From contig DAOULH010000011.1 in the NCBI GenBank assembly GCA_034420475.1, forward strand, positions 1-64,000: a stretch of 64,000 bases of DNA. The letters run 5' to 3'. This document shows positions 33,769-42,679 of this stretch, in pieces. A program made the position numbers and the translations under genes. The first letter of the stretch is position 1, and each line of letters opens with the position of its first letter. Below the pieces are notes generated by a model that did not search any database, was not told the DNA's origin, and was given only the letters and a program-made list of their open reading frames with translations. The stretch is from Bin87 sp034420475. Its GTDB lineage: Bacteria; Chloroflexota; Dehalococcoidia; Lucifugimonadales; UBA3495.

Positions 33769-34749
33769 ATGCGCGCAGTCTGGTATGAGGAAAACGGTGA
33801 CGCCTCAGTGTTGCAAGTAGGCGAGATGCCTGACCCGGAGCCAGGGCCCGGCGAGGTGCGGATTCGGGTGGTCACGTCGGGAGTGAACCCGTCGGACTGG
33901 AAACGGCGTCAGGGCACGTCCGCTCGGATCAGCCACCCTCGCATCATCCCCAACCAGGACGGCGGCGGCATCATCGACATGGTCGGTGACGGCGTGCCCG
34001 AGAGTCGCATCGGCGAGCGGGTATGGCTCTACCAGTCGCAGTTCGGGAGAGCATTTGGCACGGCGGCGGAGTACACGGTGCAGCCGTCGAACCGGGCCGT
34101 CCGGATGCCGGACAACGTGGACTTCACGCTGGCGGCCGGCCTGGGTGTGCCCGCCCTCACCGCGCACCGCTGCGTGTTCGCCGACGGGCCGTTGGGCGGC
34201 AAGACCGTCCTGGTGCCCGGAGGCGCGGGCGCCGTGGGCAACATGGCGCTGCAAATGGCGAAACTCGGCGGCGCCGAACGCATCATCAGCACCGTGAGCG
34301 GCGACGCCAAGGCCGAAATCGCCCGGCAGGCCGGCGCGCAGCACACCGTCAACTACCGCGCCGAGGACACGGCGGCGCGTATCCTGGAAATCACCGACGG
34401 CGCAGGAGTCGACCTGATCGTCGAGGTGGACTACTCCGGCAACTTCGCCGTGAGCCAGCGGATCATCAAGCGGGGCGGCAGCATCGCCATCTACGCCGCC
34501 GGAGACGGGCCGGCGCCTCCCTTCGAGTTCCCCGTAAGCAACGTCAACGTTCGCCACGTCCTGGTCTACGACATGCCCGAGGAAGCCAAGACTACCGGGG
34601 TCGAAGACACCAACCGCTGGCTGGCATCCGGAGAACTCGTAGGAATGGACGGCCCCCACTTCCCGCTGGAAGACACCGCCGGCGCCCACGAAGCAGTCCG
34701 CGCGGCCATCGTCGGCAAGGTGGTGATCGACGTCAGCGACGGCAAGTGA
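33769..34749 (+). CDS. Zinc-independent quinone oxidoreductase (MDR superfamily)
   Basis: A 326-residue NADPH:quinone reductase-like enzyme of the medium-chain dehydrogenase superfamily. Starts MRAVWYEENGDASVLQVG after an AGGAGGT ribosome site; the 15 residues upstream are rejected. The cofactor motif VLVPGGAGAVGNMALQMAKL (about residues 144-163) and GVDLIVEVDYSGNF are seen. No zinc-binding cysteine cluster is present. Substrate likely a quinone or enone; exact identity unknown. Confidence 0.9.
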   Translation: MRAVWYEENGDASVLQVGEMPDPEPGPGEVRIRVVTSGVNPSDWKRRQGTSARISHPRIIPNQDGGGIIDMVGDGVPESRIGERVWLYQSQFGRAFGTAAEYTVQPSNRAVRMPDNVDFTLAAGLGVPALTAHRCVFADGPLGGKTVLVPGGAGAVGNMALQMAKLGGAERIISTVSGDAKAEIARQAGAQHTVNYRAEDTAARILEITDGAGVDLIVEVDYSGNFAVSQRIIKRGGSIAIYAAGDGPAPPFEFPVSNVNVRHVLVYDMPEEAKTTGVEDTNRWLASGELVGMDGPHFPLEDTAGAHEAVRAAIVGKVVIDVSDGK

Positions 34750-34794
34750 TCGTCGGGCTTGCCCCACTGTGGAGCCGAAAGCCGGACCAATCGT

Positions 34795-35262
34795 CTAGCG
34801 ATTTTCGAACCGGGCGGGCCGCTCCACCATCGCCCGCTCCAGGGCAACCTTCAGCCGCTCGCTGAAGAACCGGCTGGTGGACGATATGATGCGGTGTTCC
34901 TGGCGGTCCTCCCGCTGAGTGGGCAGCGTCACGATGACGTGGTACACCTTGAACTTGTTGGACCGGATGCGATTGCTCCACCAGGTCACCGCCACCGCCA
35001 TCAGCACCACTAAGATCCCCATGGTCAGCCAGGCGCCGGCGAACCCGCCCACCGCGGCCACGGCGAACCCGATGATTCCGCCGCCGCCCACGGTGCGCCA
35101 CCAGCGGATCGGCGGCCGGTCCGATTCCTCCTCGACGATCTCCATGTCAACGGCAAGGATGTCCTCGATGCGGTACTCCTTGCCTTCGGGCTCGATGAAC
35201 CGCTCGTAGGTGACGAGCACTCCGTGCTCTCTGAACAGGACCCGGTCTTTCGATACCGCCAT
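34795..35262 (-). CDS. DUF6232-like membrane protein
   Basis: A 155-residue protein with an N-terminal domain VLFREHGVLVTYERFIEPEG, then two transmembrane segments (about residues 58-92, IIGFAVAAVGGFAGAWLTMG and ILVVLMAVAVTWW), and a soluble C-terminus with RIISSTSRFFSERLKVALE. The order matches DUF6232-type proteins. Function unknown. Reads after the SDR gene on the same strand. Confidence 0.6.
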   Translation of the reverse strand: MAVSKDRVLFREHGVLVTYERFIEPEGKEYRIEDILAVDMEIVEEESDRPPIRWWRTVGGGGIIGFAVAAVGGFAGAWLTMGILVVLMAVAVTWWSNRIRSNKFKVYHVIVTLPTQREDRQEHRIISSTSRFFSERLKVALERAMVERPARFENR

Positions 35263-35291
35263 GGGCCTTGCTCCTTCAGACTCCGGTACGG

Positions 35292-36062
35292 CTACTGCGC
35301 CGTGGTGCCGCCGTCGATCACCAGCTCCGACCCGGTCATGAACGACGACTCGTCCGACGCCAGGAAGACGATGCCGTAGGCGATGTCATCGGCATTGCCC
35401 ACCCTTCCCATGGGGATCTGCTCGTTGATCCAGGTGAAGTGCCGTTCGTTCTCGTAGCTGCGAGCCGTCAACGGGGTGCGGCAGTAACCGGGGTGAATGG
35501 AGTTGGCGCGGATATTATCCCCGGCATACTGGATGGCCGTGGACTTGGTCAAAAGGCGAATCGCGCCCTTGCCAGCATGATAGGCAGTTGACGTGGGGCT
35601 GCCCACCAGGCCGTAAATGGAGGAAATGTTGACGATGGAACCGCCCCCGGCCTTGAGCATCTCCGGAATGGCGCACTTGGTTCCCAGGAATGTGCCCTTG
35701 CCGTGAACGTCCATCTGCCCGTCCCACGCCTCTTCGGTGGTTTCTTCCACCGTGTAGCGGGCGCCGGAGCCGGCGTTATTCACCAGCACATCGAGCTTGC
35801 CGAACGCGGCCACGGTGGCGGCAACGGCATCGATCCAGTCCTGCTCCTGGGTCACGTCGAGCTTGACGAAGATGGCATCGCCGCCGGCGGCCCGGATCTG
35901 CTCGGCGGTGCGTTCGCCGCCCTCCGTGTTGATGTCGCCCAATACGACCCTGGCGCCCTCGCGGCAAAACATACGCGCCGCCGCCCCGCCAAAGCCCATC
36001 AACTCGCCCTCTACACCGCTGGCGGCTCCACTGATGAGCGCAACCTTGCCTTCCAATCGCAT
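35292..36062 (-). CDS. SDR family NAD(P)-dependent oxidoreductase
   Basis: A 256-residue short-chain dehydrogenase. The glycine motif is GAASGVEGELMGFGGAAA, which carries a short insertion compared with the usual TGxxxGIG. NNAGSG, IVNISSIYGL and the catalytic YHAGK (Tyr/Lys) are present, as is SELVIDGGTTAQ at the C-terminus. Probably oxidises or reduces a hydroxyl/keto substrate. The glycine-loop insertion is a feature to note. No operon partner apart from 34795. Confidence 0.9.
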   Translation of the reverse strand: MRLEGKVALISGAASGVEGELMGFGGAAARMFCREGARVVLGDINTEGGERTAEQIRAAGGDAIFVKLDVTQEQDWIDAVAATVAAFGKLDVLVNNAGSGARYTVEETTEEAWDGQMDVHGKGTFLGTKCAIPEMLKAGGGSIVNISSIYGLVGSPTSTAYHAGKGAIRLLTKSTAIQYAGDNIRANSIHPGYCRTPLTARSYENERHFTWINEQIPMGRVGNADDIAYGIVFLASDESSFMTGSELVIDGGTTAQ

Positions 36063-36203
36063 CGTGCAACCTCCTGCCTTCGACGTCTTGCCTGTCGGAC
36101 GCCGGCATTATAGCAGGGGTAACTGCGGTTTCAGGGCCGGCGCCACAGCTACGGGCAAGACGGCTATCGGCGCCGCCCTGCCCCGCGGAGACTGCCAAGC
36201 GGT

Positions 36204-36209
36204 TATAAT
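36204..36209 (+). promoter_or_regulatory. -10 box (TATAAT) of the MBL-hydrolase gene
   Basis: Perfect TATAAT 56 bases before the ATG at 36266. It lies nine bases upstream of a 17-bp palindrome. Confidence 0.45.
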
Positions 36210-36218
36210 GCGCGCCGT

Positions 36219-36235
36219 ATAGTATTGAATACTAT
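36219..36235. promoter_or_regulatory. 17-bp palindrome, candidate operator
   Basis: ATAGTATT-G-AATACTAT is a perfect inverted repeat with 8-bp arms and a single central base. It begins nine bases after a TATAAT box and ends 30 bases before the ATG at 36266, the position expected for a repressor operator over the transcription start. AT-rich against the local background. The regulator is unknown. Confidence 0.45.
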
Positions 36236-36265
36236 TGCCGCTCCCGCGCCAGGAGGAACCCTCAA

Positions 36266-37399
36266 ATGCCCGACTACTTCACCGAGATCGATGTCCTCCG
36301 TAACGGCGACTCCGCCGGCAACGGCATGACCCTGCGGCTGACCGATGGGTACGGGCGAACCATTCACACCGTCGCCGTCCCCCAGGAAGGGCACTCCCAT
36401 ACCGGTCCGACCTGGGCGTACATCTTCGAGAACGAAGGACTCACGCTCATCGATCCCGGGGCGGAAGCATCTTTCCACCTGCTGCAGTCCGGTATGGCCC
36501 TGGGCGGGCTGGAAGTGCGGGACATCGAGCGGGTGATCATCACCCACGGCCACGCCGACCACGACGGCGGTGTGGCCCGCGTCATCGAGCAGTCGGGAGC
36601 CGAGCTGTGGGCGCACGACATCTACCAGCCACTGCTGCCCTTTGACCCCAGGGACCTGCAAATGGCCACCAATTCGCCGATCAAAGAGGCCATGTGGACC
36701 ACAGCGCGAGCCAATGGGTTCGCGCATTCCGATTCCGAAGAGCGCCAACGCTACATGGCTTCCCGTCGCACTCACCACGTCGGTCACCCGATAACGCACG
36801 GCGAGCAGCAGGGCATCCTGACCTACATGCACGCCCCCGGTCACTCGCCCGACGAAATCTGCGCCGTCATCGGCAACGGGACGGGCAGCGACATCGTCTT
36901 CACCGGCGATCACGTGCTCCCTGAAATCAGCCCCCATCCCACCATGAAGACCGATTACAGCGGCGAGGTGCGCCGCAACCTGCCCCTTCACTACCAGGAC
37001 CCCGACGACTCCTACGGCTTGCTGACCTACCTGCGCTCACTGCAGCGGGTGGCCGACCTGGGAACCGAGGTGGCGATCCTGCCGGCCCACCGGCTCTACA
37101 ACAACCACAAGTTCAACTTCCAGACCGCGCAACGGGCCTCCGACCTGATCCGGTTCCATGCCCGCCGGCTGGGCCGCATCCTGGTTACGGCCGGCCCGGA
37201 ACCCCAGCCCCTGGAAGACGTGACCCGCCGGACCTTCGAGCGCCGCAAGCTGGAAGGCGGCAACTTCTTCGCCGCCCTCACGGAAGTAGTCGCCCACGTG
37301 GAACTCCTGGAAGACTCCGGCGACCTGGAGATCACGGATGAACTGCGCCTGCGTCGCACCGGCCGGGAGAACTACCAGGAGCTACTGCGGGCGCTGTAA
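36266..37399 (+). CDS. MBL-fold metallo-hydrolase
   Basis: A 377-residue metallo-beta-lactamase-fold protein with HGHADHDGG (HxHxDH, about residues 93-101), HAPGHSPDEICAVI (third histidine) and FTGDHVLP (bridging aspartate). The C-terminal region has the helical winged-helix-like extension of RNase Z/LACTB2-type proteins. Hydrolyses thioesters, lactones or phosphoesters; substrate not readable. A clear AGGAGG ribosome site and a possible operator precede it. Followed 14 bases later by a PaREP1-like gene. Confidence 0.9.
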   Translation: MPDYFTEIDVLRNGDSAGNGMTLRLTDGYGRTIHTVAVPQEGHSHTGPTWAYIFENEGLTLIDPGAEASFHLLQSGMALGGLEVRDIERVIITHGHADHDGGVARVIEQSGAELWAHDIYQPLLPFDPRDLQMATNSPIKEAMWTTARANGFAHSDSEERQRYMASRRTHHVGHPITHGEQQGILTYMHAPGHSPDEICAVIGNGTGSDIVFTGDHVLPEISPHPTMKTDYSGEVRRNLPLHYQDPDDSYGLLTYLRSLQRVADLGTEVAILPAHRLYNNHKFNFQTAQRASDLIRFHARRLGRILVTAGPEPQPLEDVTRRTFERRKLEGGNFFAALTEVVAHVELLEDSGDLEITDELRLRRTGRENYQELLRAL

Positions 37400-37413
37400 C
37401 GGGAACGATAACC

Positions 37414-37818
37414 ATGCCTCAGATGTCCCCCATGCAACCATACGATGAACTCATTGAGACCATCGAAGACTACCGCCTCCAGTCTCGCGAGTTTCTGGAG
37501 CGCAGCCGCCGCTACCTGGCCGACGACGACCTGCATCAGGCTTCGGAAAAAGGCTGGGGCGCCGCAGCCTGGATGGCCAAGGCCGTGGCAACCGCCCAAG
37601 AGTGGCAATACGACAAGCACGAGCATTTCGGCGAAGTGCTCTATCAGGCGGGCAAGCTAACCGGAGACGACCGGATACGGTCCCTACGGGCTATCGCCAA
37701 CAGCCTCCACGGCAACTTCTACCAGCGCAAGCGGTTCCTGCATTCTGACGACATCGCTGATTCGCTGGACGAAGTAGCAATTCTGCTGGACTTGCTGGAG
37801 CCGCTGACGCACCGCTGA
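37414..37818 (+). CDS. PaREP1-like helical protein (LHGNFY family)
   Basis: A 134-residue all-helical protein of the same family as 24355 and 24810. LHQASEKGWGAAAWMAKAVA and RSLRAIANSLHGNFYQRK are seen; the latter contains an R-x6-H spacing compatible with the HEPN motif. Starts 14 bases after the MBL gene and ends 25 bases before an SDR gene, so it sits inside a metabolic transcription unit. Function unknown. Confidence 0.6.
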   Translation: MPQMSPMQPYDELIETIEDYRLQSREFLERSRRYLADDDLHQASEKGWGAAAWMAKAVATAQEWQYDKHEHFGEVLYQAGKLTGDDRIRSLRAIANSLHGNFYQRKRFLHSDDIADSLDEVAILLDLLEPLTHR

Positions 37819-37843
37819 ACCCCATTACACGGAGAGGATCATT

Positions 37844-38626
37844 ATGTCTCTGGAAGGAAAAGTTGCCCTGGTCACCGGCGCCGGGCGCGGCATGGGTCGA
37901 GCAACGGCGCTGGCATTGGCAGGCGACGGGGCTGATGTTGCCGTCACCGACATTCTGGCGGACGCCGTGGAAGAAACGTCCACCGACGTCCGGGCCACGG
38001 GACGCAACAGCGTTGCCATCGCGGCCGACATCGGCGATGGCGCCGACATTGACCGGGTGATCGCCGACACCGTGAGCGCGTTGGGGCGGGTGGACATCCT
38101 GGTCAACAACGCCGGAGTCACCCGCTACCTCGACATCATGGACATCACCGAGGAGGACTGGGACCGCATCCACCGGGTGAACGCCCGCGGTGCGTTCTTC
38201 GTCATGCAGCGCACCGCCCGCCAGATGATCGACCAGGGCGGCGGCGGGCGCATCGTCAACATCGCCTCCATCGCCGGCAAGGGTTATCGCGGCACCTCCA
38301 ACGCGGCCTACGCCGCCAGCAAGGGCGCCGTCATATCCATGACGCTCATCGCGGCGCACCAGTTGGCGCGGTACGACATCAACGTCAACGCCATCTGCCC
38401 CGGCTCGACCATCACGGCCATGTCCACCAGCACCATGGAGCAGCGCGCGGCCGAGATGGGCATATCCGTGGACGAGTTGCAGTCCCAACGGGCGTCCAAC
38501 ATCCCCATCGGCCGCGCCAACGAGCCGGAAGACATCGCGGCCATGGCCGCGTTCCTCGCCAGCCCGGGCGCGCGGAACATCACTGGCCAGACCATCAACG
38601 TGGACGGCGGGCTGGTGATGCACTAG
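37844..38626 (+). CDS. SDR family NAD(P)-dependent oxidoreductase
   Basis: A 260-residue classical short-chain dehydrogenase with VTGAGRGMGRATAL (cofactor loop), NNAG, IVNIASIAGKG, the catalytic YAASK motif, and TINVDGGLVMH at the C-terminus. Similar to 3-oxoacyl-ACP reductase and glucose dehydrogenase families. A strong GGAGAGGA ribosome site precedes the ATG. Substrate unknown. Confidence 0.93.
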   Translation: MSLEGKVALVTGAGRGMGRATALALAGDGADVAVTDILADAVEETSTDVRATGRNSVAIAADIGDGADIDRVIADTVSALGRVDILVNNAGVTRYLDIMDITEEDWDRIHRVNARGAFFVMQRTARQMIDQGGGGRIVNIASIAGKGYRGTSNAAYAASKGAVISMTLIAAHQLARYDINVNAICPGSTITAMSTSTMEQRAAEMGISVDELQSQRASNIPIGRANEPEDIAAMAAFLASPGARNITGQTINVDGGLVMH

Positions 38627-38697
38627 ACCCGCGCTCGCCCTTATCCCGACGAGCCAGCAGCCAAATAATCTTACGCGAATACGCCCCGTTTCCAGGA

Positions 38698-39471
38698 TCA
38701 GGACACCAGCACGGCCGGGCGGGATTCCGTTGTCAGTTGCGCCTCCAGCTCAGCGGTGCGGCGCGCCATCGCATCCAGATCGGCGCTGAATTGCGCCAGC
38801 GTATCGGCGTGCTCCTGGCGAGCCCGGCGCACCTTCTTCAACTCGCGATAGACGGCCCAAGCCGTCAAGAGGGGACCGATTACCAGCCCCACTATCGAGA
38901 TCGCCCCCAGCGCAAAGCGGACCCCAGTGCCGGCAGCAATCGACCCCGTGGCGCCCCCGCCGGCGGCGGCAAACCTGGGCACAAATCCGACAACGCGAGG
39001 GCCGAAAGCCAGGAAACGGCTCGTCACCGGACTCGCCAGGCGCAGGATGCTGCCGGAGGAAGTTTTCCATACGGTAGAGGCGGCAAAGCTGGCGCCGTAG
39101 CGACCCACAATAAAGGCCGACGATCCTCGGGGCGCCCGGTGCAACAGCGATTGTTTGTTCCGGAAGGGGAGACTCAGCGGTATGCGGAATAGACGCTTGA
39201 CCTTGGCATCGGGTTCCGGTTGAGGCTGCAAAACCTCCGGCAGGGGCGGGTCCGGCAAGCCAAGTTCGGCGCACAGCTGGCACTGATGCTGGTACTCAAC
39301 CTGCATCGATTCAACGTGCTCCTGTCGGGCCAGATCCAGTTCCCGATGCAGTCGGGTCAATTGGCGGTGGGCGCGTACCTTGACCACGGCCTGGATCACC
39401 GCGCAGATGCCGGCCATGACTATGGCCGCGATGATGGACGTGGTGAGAACCGTTACGATATTCGAGCCCAT
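38698..39471 (-). CDS. Membrane protein with coiled coils, unknown function
   Basis: Start at ATG 39471 (MGSNIVTVLT) is preferred over one 15 residues upstream. One N-terminal membrane helix (about residues 4-28), a charged coiled coil, a Pro-rich linker with a CQLC pair, a Gly/Ala-rich stretch, a second membrane helix (about FALGAISIVGLVIGPLLTAW) and a C-terminal coiled coil (EHADTLAQFSADLDAM). No family recognised. About 257 residues. Confidence 0.5.
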   Translation of the reverse strand: MGSNIVTVLTTSIIAAIVMAGICAVIQAVVKVRAHRQLTRLHRELDLARQEHVESMQVEYQHQCQLCAELGLPDPPLPEVLQPQPEPDAKVKRLFRIPLSLPFRNKQSLLHRAPRGSSAFIVGRYGASFAASTVWKTSSGSILRLASPVTSRFLAFGPRVVGFVPRFAAAGGGATGSIAAGTGVRFALGAISIVGLVIGPLLTAWAVYRELKKVRRARQEHADTLAQFSADLDAMARRTAELEAQLTTESRPAVLVS

Positions 39472-39541
39472 GACGTGCAGATAATTTGACCTCGGGAATA
39501 TAGTACAGGTTATCACCGGCCGACACCGGCAGCGCTGGGCA

Positions 39542-40189
39542 CTACAGGCTGTAGCTGCCGATGACGCGCCATTGCAGGTCGGTCGCCCATCGCCCGCCGG
39601 ACCAGTCGTCGCCGGCCGCGTTGGACTCGAAGCGGGTCAGCGTCAAGCGCCACGCCCGGGTGATCTGCGACACCTTGAGCTCGTCGGTAACGGATCGCGC
39701 GAACTCGATGGCGCTGTCAAAGACCGAGTCGGGCAGGTTCGCGTGGGCCAGCAGCGGCATCTGGGGAGGAAAGTCGGGGCCGTAAACGCGCCGCGGACCG
39801 CCCGCACCCGAATTACGCTCCAAAAGGTCGGCCACCATCGACTGCAACCGATACAGCGATTCGTTGACTACCTCCGGCGAGAAATCAAGCCAGATGTTGC
39901 CGTCGTCGTCAGTATTGCGCGTGGCGGTGATCCCGCGGTTGAAGAGCGGAAACTTGGGAGAAACCCGGCGATAACGCTCTGCCAGCTGTTCCAGTTCTCG
40001 CGCCAGCAGGCTCTCAGCGTCCGGATCATCGGCCCCGTCAAAGGGAAAATAGTCCGACATCAGCATGTGCATCATGTGCATCTCGGCGGCCCAGCAAGCG
40101 AACTGGCCGCAAATCAACTGACGCGCCCGATAAGCGCGGGCAGTGAAGTCGGGGTCGGTGAGCAGGCTGACGCCGTAGCGAACTGACAT
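39542..40189 (-). CDS. Uncharacterised soluble protein, possible degenerate 2H phosphoesterase
   Basis: A 215-residue protein of unknown family. The opening RYGVSLLTDPDF and the internal AWRLTLTRFES resemble the layout of 2'-5' RNA ligase-like 2H phosphoesterases, and MHMLMSDYFPFDG could hold the first motif, but the second H-x-T histidine is replaced by leucine. Call is therefore weak. No neighbours suggest a role. It has its own start ATG and a 70-base gap to the upstream membrane gene. Confidence 0.4.
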   Translation of the reverse strand: MSVRYGVSLLTDPDFTARAYRARQLICGQFACWAAEMHMMHMLMSDYFPFDGADDPDAESLLARELEQLAERYRRVSPKFPLFNRGITATRNTDDDGNIWLDFSPEVVNESLYRLQSMVADLLERNSGAGGPRRVYGPDFPPQMPLLAHANLPDSVFDSAIEFARSVTDELKVSQITRAWRLTLTRFESNAAGDDWSGGRWATDLQWRVIGSYSL

Positions 40190-40322
40190 CGAGTAGATTC
40201 CTGACCGGGCCGATAAAGTTATGGAAACAGTCTAGCGGGGCCTGCCCGTCGGGGCAACGGCGAACGCGGCAGCGTTACAATTTAGGTAGTTTAACGTTCC
40301 CGTTTAGGTGGTTTAACTTTCC

Positions 40323-40350
40323 CGTCATTCCGGCGAAAGCCGGAATCCAG
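40323..40350. repeat. Palindromic element, family B (half copy)
   Basis: CGTCATTCCGGCGAAAGCCGGAATCCAG: a self-complementary core ATTCCGGC-GAAA-GCCGGAAT with 8-bp perfect arms. Same family as the full element at 3760-3838. Confidence 0.7.
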
Positions 40351-40419
40351 GAAGCCCTCGCATCTGGAAATCCCGTTTATCCCGTCCATCCATGCAAAGA
40401 AACCACCTGAAATGAAACG

Positions 40420-41370
40420 CTACCGTTGTCCGCCGCCCAAAGCCTTCTTGACGCCCCGGTACATACGTCGGAACGGACGCCGCCGGTTGTGCAGGTTGTG
40501 GGCGATCAGGGGAGCCAGGGTGGGATTGGCCGCCACCAACGGCGCAACCCATTTGCGCAACTCGGCCATGGTGGGAGGTTTCTCATCCCAGGTCGGCACC
40601 AGGGAATCGAGGGGATGCCATTGCTTGCGGCCCGACAGCCGGGTCATCACTGTGCCGCCGGCTTCCTGCACGGCCACGGCGCCGCCCAGCATGTCCCACA
40701 TCCGCGGCGCGCCGATCACGGCAAACTGCATCACCCCCAGGGCGGTCATCGCCAGTTCGTAGGCGATGCTGCCGGTGACGCGGGGCTGACCCAGCGGCTG
40801 CCCTTTCAGCCCCTTGCCCACCCGCGTGGACGCGCCGAAAGAGCCGGGCAGACCGATGAGACGATCTCCACGGGGCTTCTCCGCCTGGTACACCGATACC
40901 GGCTCACCGTCCGCAAAGGCTCCACCGCCGACGTGACAATGGACCACCACGCCGGAAGCGCTCGCGGAAGGCCAGGGAATATACACCGCGCCAGCCAGCG
41001 GCCGGCCCCGATGCAGCACGCCGATTGACGAGGCATATACCGGCAAGCCGTTCATGAAGTTGGTGGTCCCGTCCAGAGGGTCCAGCACCCACAGGAAATC
41101 GGCGGCGGTCCGCTCGCCGTCGGCGCTGGCGTCGTCTTCCTCGCCCAGTATGCCGTGCTCCGGGAACCGTCGGCGAATTTGCCCTTCCAGGTAGGCTTGG
41201 GTTTCCTTGTCGGCGGCGGTCACCGGGTCCTGCTGGGCCTTGTCCTTATACTCGACGCTGAGCGCGCGCCCGAAGTGGCCGGCCAACAGGTCGCCCGCGC
41301 CGCGGGCGAATTCCACTGCGGCGGCTTCGATCTCGACGCCGGTCGATTCTGAGATCTGTTTCGCTGCCAT
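40420..41370 (-). CDS. Inositol monophosphatase family protein
   Basis: A 316-residue member of the inositol-monophosphatase/FBPase group. The motif GILGEEDDA (metal acids), WVLDPLDGTTNFMNGLPVYA (DPxDGT box) and the C-terminal RMWDMLGGAVAVQEAGG (WDxxAG-like) are clear. Removes phosphate from inositol, 3'-phosphoadenosine or similar. ATG at 41370 chosen; the same frame stays open to 42390 but the extra part is antisense to the next gene. Divergently placed from the SDR at 41503. Confidence 0.9.
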   Translation of the reverse strand: MAAKQISESTGVEIEAAAVEFARGAGDLLAGHFGRALSVEYKDKAQQDPVTAADKETQAYLEGQIRRRFPEHGILGEEDDASADGERTAADFLWVLDPLDGTTNFMNGLPVYASSIGVLHRGRPLAGAVYIPWPSASASGVVVHCHVGGGAFADGEPVSVYQAEKPRGDRLIGLPGSFGASTRVGKGLKGQPLGQPRVTGSIAYELAMTALGVMQFAVIGAPRMWDMLGGAVAVQEAGGTVMTRLSGRKQWHPLDSLVPTWDEKPPTMAELRKWVAPLVAANPTLAPLIAHNLHNRRRPFRRMYRGVKKALGGGQR

Positions 41371-41468
41371 ACTATTGGCGATTGTACACCATCCTCGCAT
41401 GGCGTCCGGGAGATCGTATGCGGGATGGTTACGTTCAACTCGCCGCAGTTTAGAGTAGGATCGGCTGT

Positions 41469-41474
41469 TATAAT
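41469..41474 (+). promoter_or_regulatory. -10 box (TATAAT) of the SDR gene
   Basis: Perfect TATAAT 28 bases before the SDR start, just downstream of the divergent IMPase-family gene. Confidence 0.4.
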
Positions 41475-41502
41475 CCCGTGCAACATTCGAGGAGGCCCGG
41501 TA

Positions 41503-42294
41503 ATGGATCTGCAACTGAACGGTAAGGTGGCGATAATCGGCGGCGCCAGTCGCGGACTGGGCCGCGCCTGCGCCGAAGTATTGGCGGAAGAGGGAGCCCG
41601 CGTTGCCATGTGCGCGCGAACTCCGGGTCCGCTGGAACAGGCTGCGGACGAGATCCGCGCCGCCACCAGCGCCGATATCTTCACCTACGCCGGCGATCTG
41701 GACAACGAGGAGACCATCGCCGAGCTGGTGGCGGGCGCGGCCGCGCACTTCGGGCAGATTGACATCATGGTCAACAACTCCGGCGGGCCTCCCCAAGCCT
41801 ACGCCAAGGATTCCACCGAAGAACTCTGGCAGGTCTCCGCCAACCGCTCGCTGTTCTTCTTCGCCCGCATGACCCGGGAGGCCTTGCCCCACCTGCGCGC
41901 CCAGGGCGGCGGCCGGATCATCAACATCCTGGCCAGCACCGTTTACACCCCCATCCCCAACCTTGCCCTTTCCGCCGCGACCCGAATGGGCGTGATCGGG
42001 TTCATGAAAAACCTCGCCGACGACCTGGGACACGAGAACATCCTCATCAACAACGTCTGCCCCGGCAGCATCATGTCGGATCGCATGATGGAGAACGTCG
42101 AAGACCGGGCGCGCACGCAGGGCATTCCGCTGGAAGACGCCCTGGCCCAGCGGGCGGAGCAGACCGCCCTCAAGCGCATCGGCGAGCCCCGGGAGTTGGC
42201 GTATCTGGTGGCATTCCTCGCTTCTTCCCGCTCCAGCTACATCACCGGCACCACCATGCTGGTGGACGGCGGCCTGGTCCGCTCGGTGATGTAG
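41503..42294 (+). CDS. Divergent SDR family protein lacking the classical YxxxK
   Basis: A 263-residue SDR-fold protein: IIGGASRGLGRACAEVLAEE (cofactor loop), NNSGG, IINILASTVYTP and TMLVDGG. At the position of the catalytic YxxxK it has LALSAATRM, so both Tyr and Lys are missing, as in a known SDR subgroup of the LxxSNxxR type. Activity may be altered or lost. A GAGGAGG ribosome site precedes the ATG; 78 bases upstream frame is rejected. Confidence 0.85.
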   Translation: MDLQLNGKVAIIGGASRGLGRACAEVLAEEGARVAMCARTPGPLEQAADEIRAATSADIFTYAGDLDNEETIAELVAGAAAHFGQIDIMVNNSGGPPQAYAKDSTEELWQVSANRSLFFFARMTREALPHLRAQGGGRIINILASTVYTPIPNLALSAATRMGVIGFMKNLADDLGHENILINNVCPGSIMSDRMMENVEDRARTQGIPLEDALAQRAEQTALKRIGEPRELAYLVAFLASSRSSYITGTTMLVDGGLVRSVM

Positions 42295-42319
42295 GCTAAC
42301 CTGTGATGCAGGGCAATCC

Positions 42320-42679
42320 GTGACCACTCGGAACCGTCCCACTCCGCCGCCGGAGCCGGAAACCCCCGAAGAGTATGTGGACCGGGGCAACCGCTACAGC
42401 CGGAACGGGGTGTACGAACGCGCCATCGCGGACTACACGGCGGCAATCGAACTGGATGCCGCGTGTGCCGACGCCTGGTTCAACCGGGGCGTCTCCTGGT
42501 ACGAAGTCGGAGAGTACCAGCAGTCCATCGACGACCTGACCCAGGCCATCCGGCTGGACCCGGACGACGACAACTACTACTCCCGCCGATCACTGTCCTA
42601 CCTGTTCAACGACCAGCCGGAGGAAGCCCAGGCGGATATGGACACCAGCGAGGAGATCCGTCTCCGCTCCTGGCAGTAG
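42320..42679 (+). CDS. Tetratricopeptide-repeat protein
   Basis: A 119-residue TPR protein starting at GTG. Repeats read YVDRGNRYSRNGVYERAIAD, AWFNRGVSWYEVGEYQQSID and YYSRRSLSYLFNDQPEEAQA, each with the G-x4-Y-x-x-A spacing, giving three TPR units. A protein-interaction module of unknown partner. No signal peptide. Confidence 0.8.
   Translation: MTTRNRPTPPPEPETPEEYVDRGNRYSRNGVYERAIADYTAAIELDAACADAWFNRGVSWYEVGEYQQSIDDLTQAIRLDPDDDNYYSRRSLSYLFNDQPEEAQADMDTSEEIRLRSWQ

Noticed and set aside
41371..42390. N-terminal extension of the inositol-monophosphatase frame to 656 codons
   Set aside because: The extra part is antisense to the SDR gene and carries no motif; the ATG at 41370 gives a normal family length.
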